From: Panonychus citri
Taxonomy: Eukaryota > Arthropoda > Arachnida > Trombidiformes > Tetranychidae
DNA: 64,000 nt
Direction of reading: 5' to 3'
Assembly (NCBI RefSeq): GCF_014898815.1
Contig: NW_026515541.1
Coordinates: 2,542,001-2,606,000, forward strand
The stretch's first letter is position 1. Every line of letters begins with the position of its first letter. Shown here piece by piece: positions 63,971-64,000 of the stretch. The notes below the pieces were generated by a model. That model saw nothing but the letters and a program-made list of their open reading frames with translations, made no database searches and was not told where the DNA came from. Position numbers and translations under genes: made by a program.

Positions 63971-64000
63971 TAATTGAAACCTCAAAGATTTTCGCGTCTT

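Noticed and set aside
1..64000. tRNA, rRNA genes and CRISPR arrays
   Set aside because: No cloverleaf with A/B boxes, no rRNA-like sequence and no regularly spaced direct repeats with unique spacers were seen; the leader hairpins at 43762-44195 are irregularly spaced and not CRISPR-like.

Overview
The window is eukaryotic nuclear DNA from an arthropod. An acariform mite or related chelicerate fits best (inference, moderate to low confidence). The reasons are AT-rich, TTGATT/AATCAA-dominated intergenic DNA, short GT-AG introns of about 50-130 bp, gustatory-receptor-like 7TM genes in a cluster, Merlin, Tc1/mariner and env-bearing Ty3/gypsy elements, and short TTAGG-like runs.

Region 1 (1-33.6 kb) holds ordinary genes. 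In order they are: CTU1 tRNA thiolase (+), a small secreted protein (-), a DXO/Rai1 decapping enzyme (-), a BED-finger/hAT-derived ZBED/DREF-like protein (+), a PSI-domain membrane glycoprotein (-), a mucin-like membrane protein (+), gamma-glutamyltransferase (+, with one single-base frame break), a 16-exon membrane protein with three apple/PAN-like repeats (+), a broken gustatory receptor (+), a cathepsin B relic (+), an unrecognised 82-residue protein (-) and an aldo-keto reductase (+). Exon structures were derived by hand from splice signals and reading phase.

Region 2 (33.5-45.3 kb) is a three-level transposon nest. A Tc1/mariner remnant was split by a minus-strand Ty3/gypsy element with env (33635-44886; 240-bp LTRs, TGGGC target duplication). 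That element's integrase was in turn split by a Merlin transposon (37492-40151; about 507-bp inverted repeats, TAACTGAA target duplication). The gypsy element is defective (stops, frameshifts, a protease-RT deletion), yet its LTRs differ at only two positions. It carries two striking features. Downstream of env is an accessory ORF with two retroviral-type CCHC zinc knuckles joined to an ISG20/REXO-type DEDDh exonuclease domain. The 5' leader has six small hairpins with an invariant loop and co-varying stems.

Region 3 (45.3-64 kb) is a tandem array in which gustatory-receptor-like genes alternate with an apparently undescribed family of nuclear-looking proteins. Each family member has a Ser-rich N terminus, a CxxC motif, a long coiled coil, a SUMO-interaction-like motif and a duplicated C2H2-like zinc module. 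Four copies are intact (47983, 55256, 58501, 61395), one is frameshifted (52952) and one is a chimera with a receptor fragment (50133). Antisense COQ7 fragments follow two copies, and a COQ7 C-terminal fragment lies near the end of the window. Several frame breaks sit in short homopolymers, so residual assembly indels must be separated from true pseudogenes.
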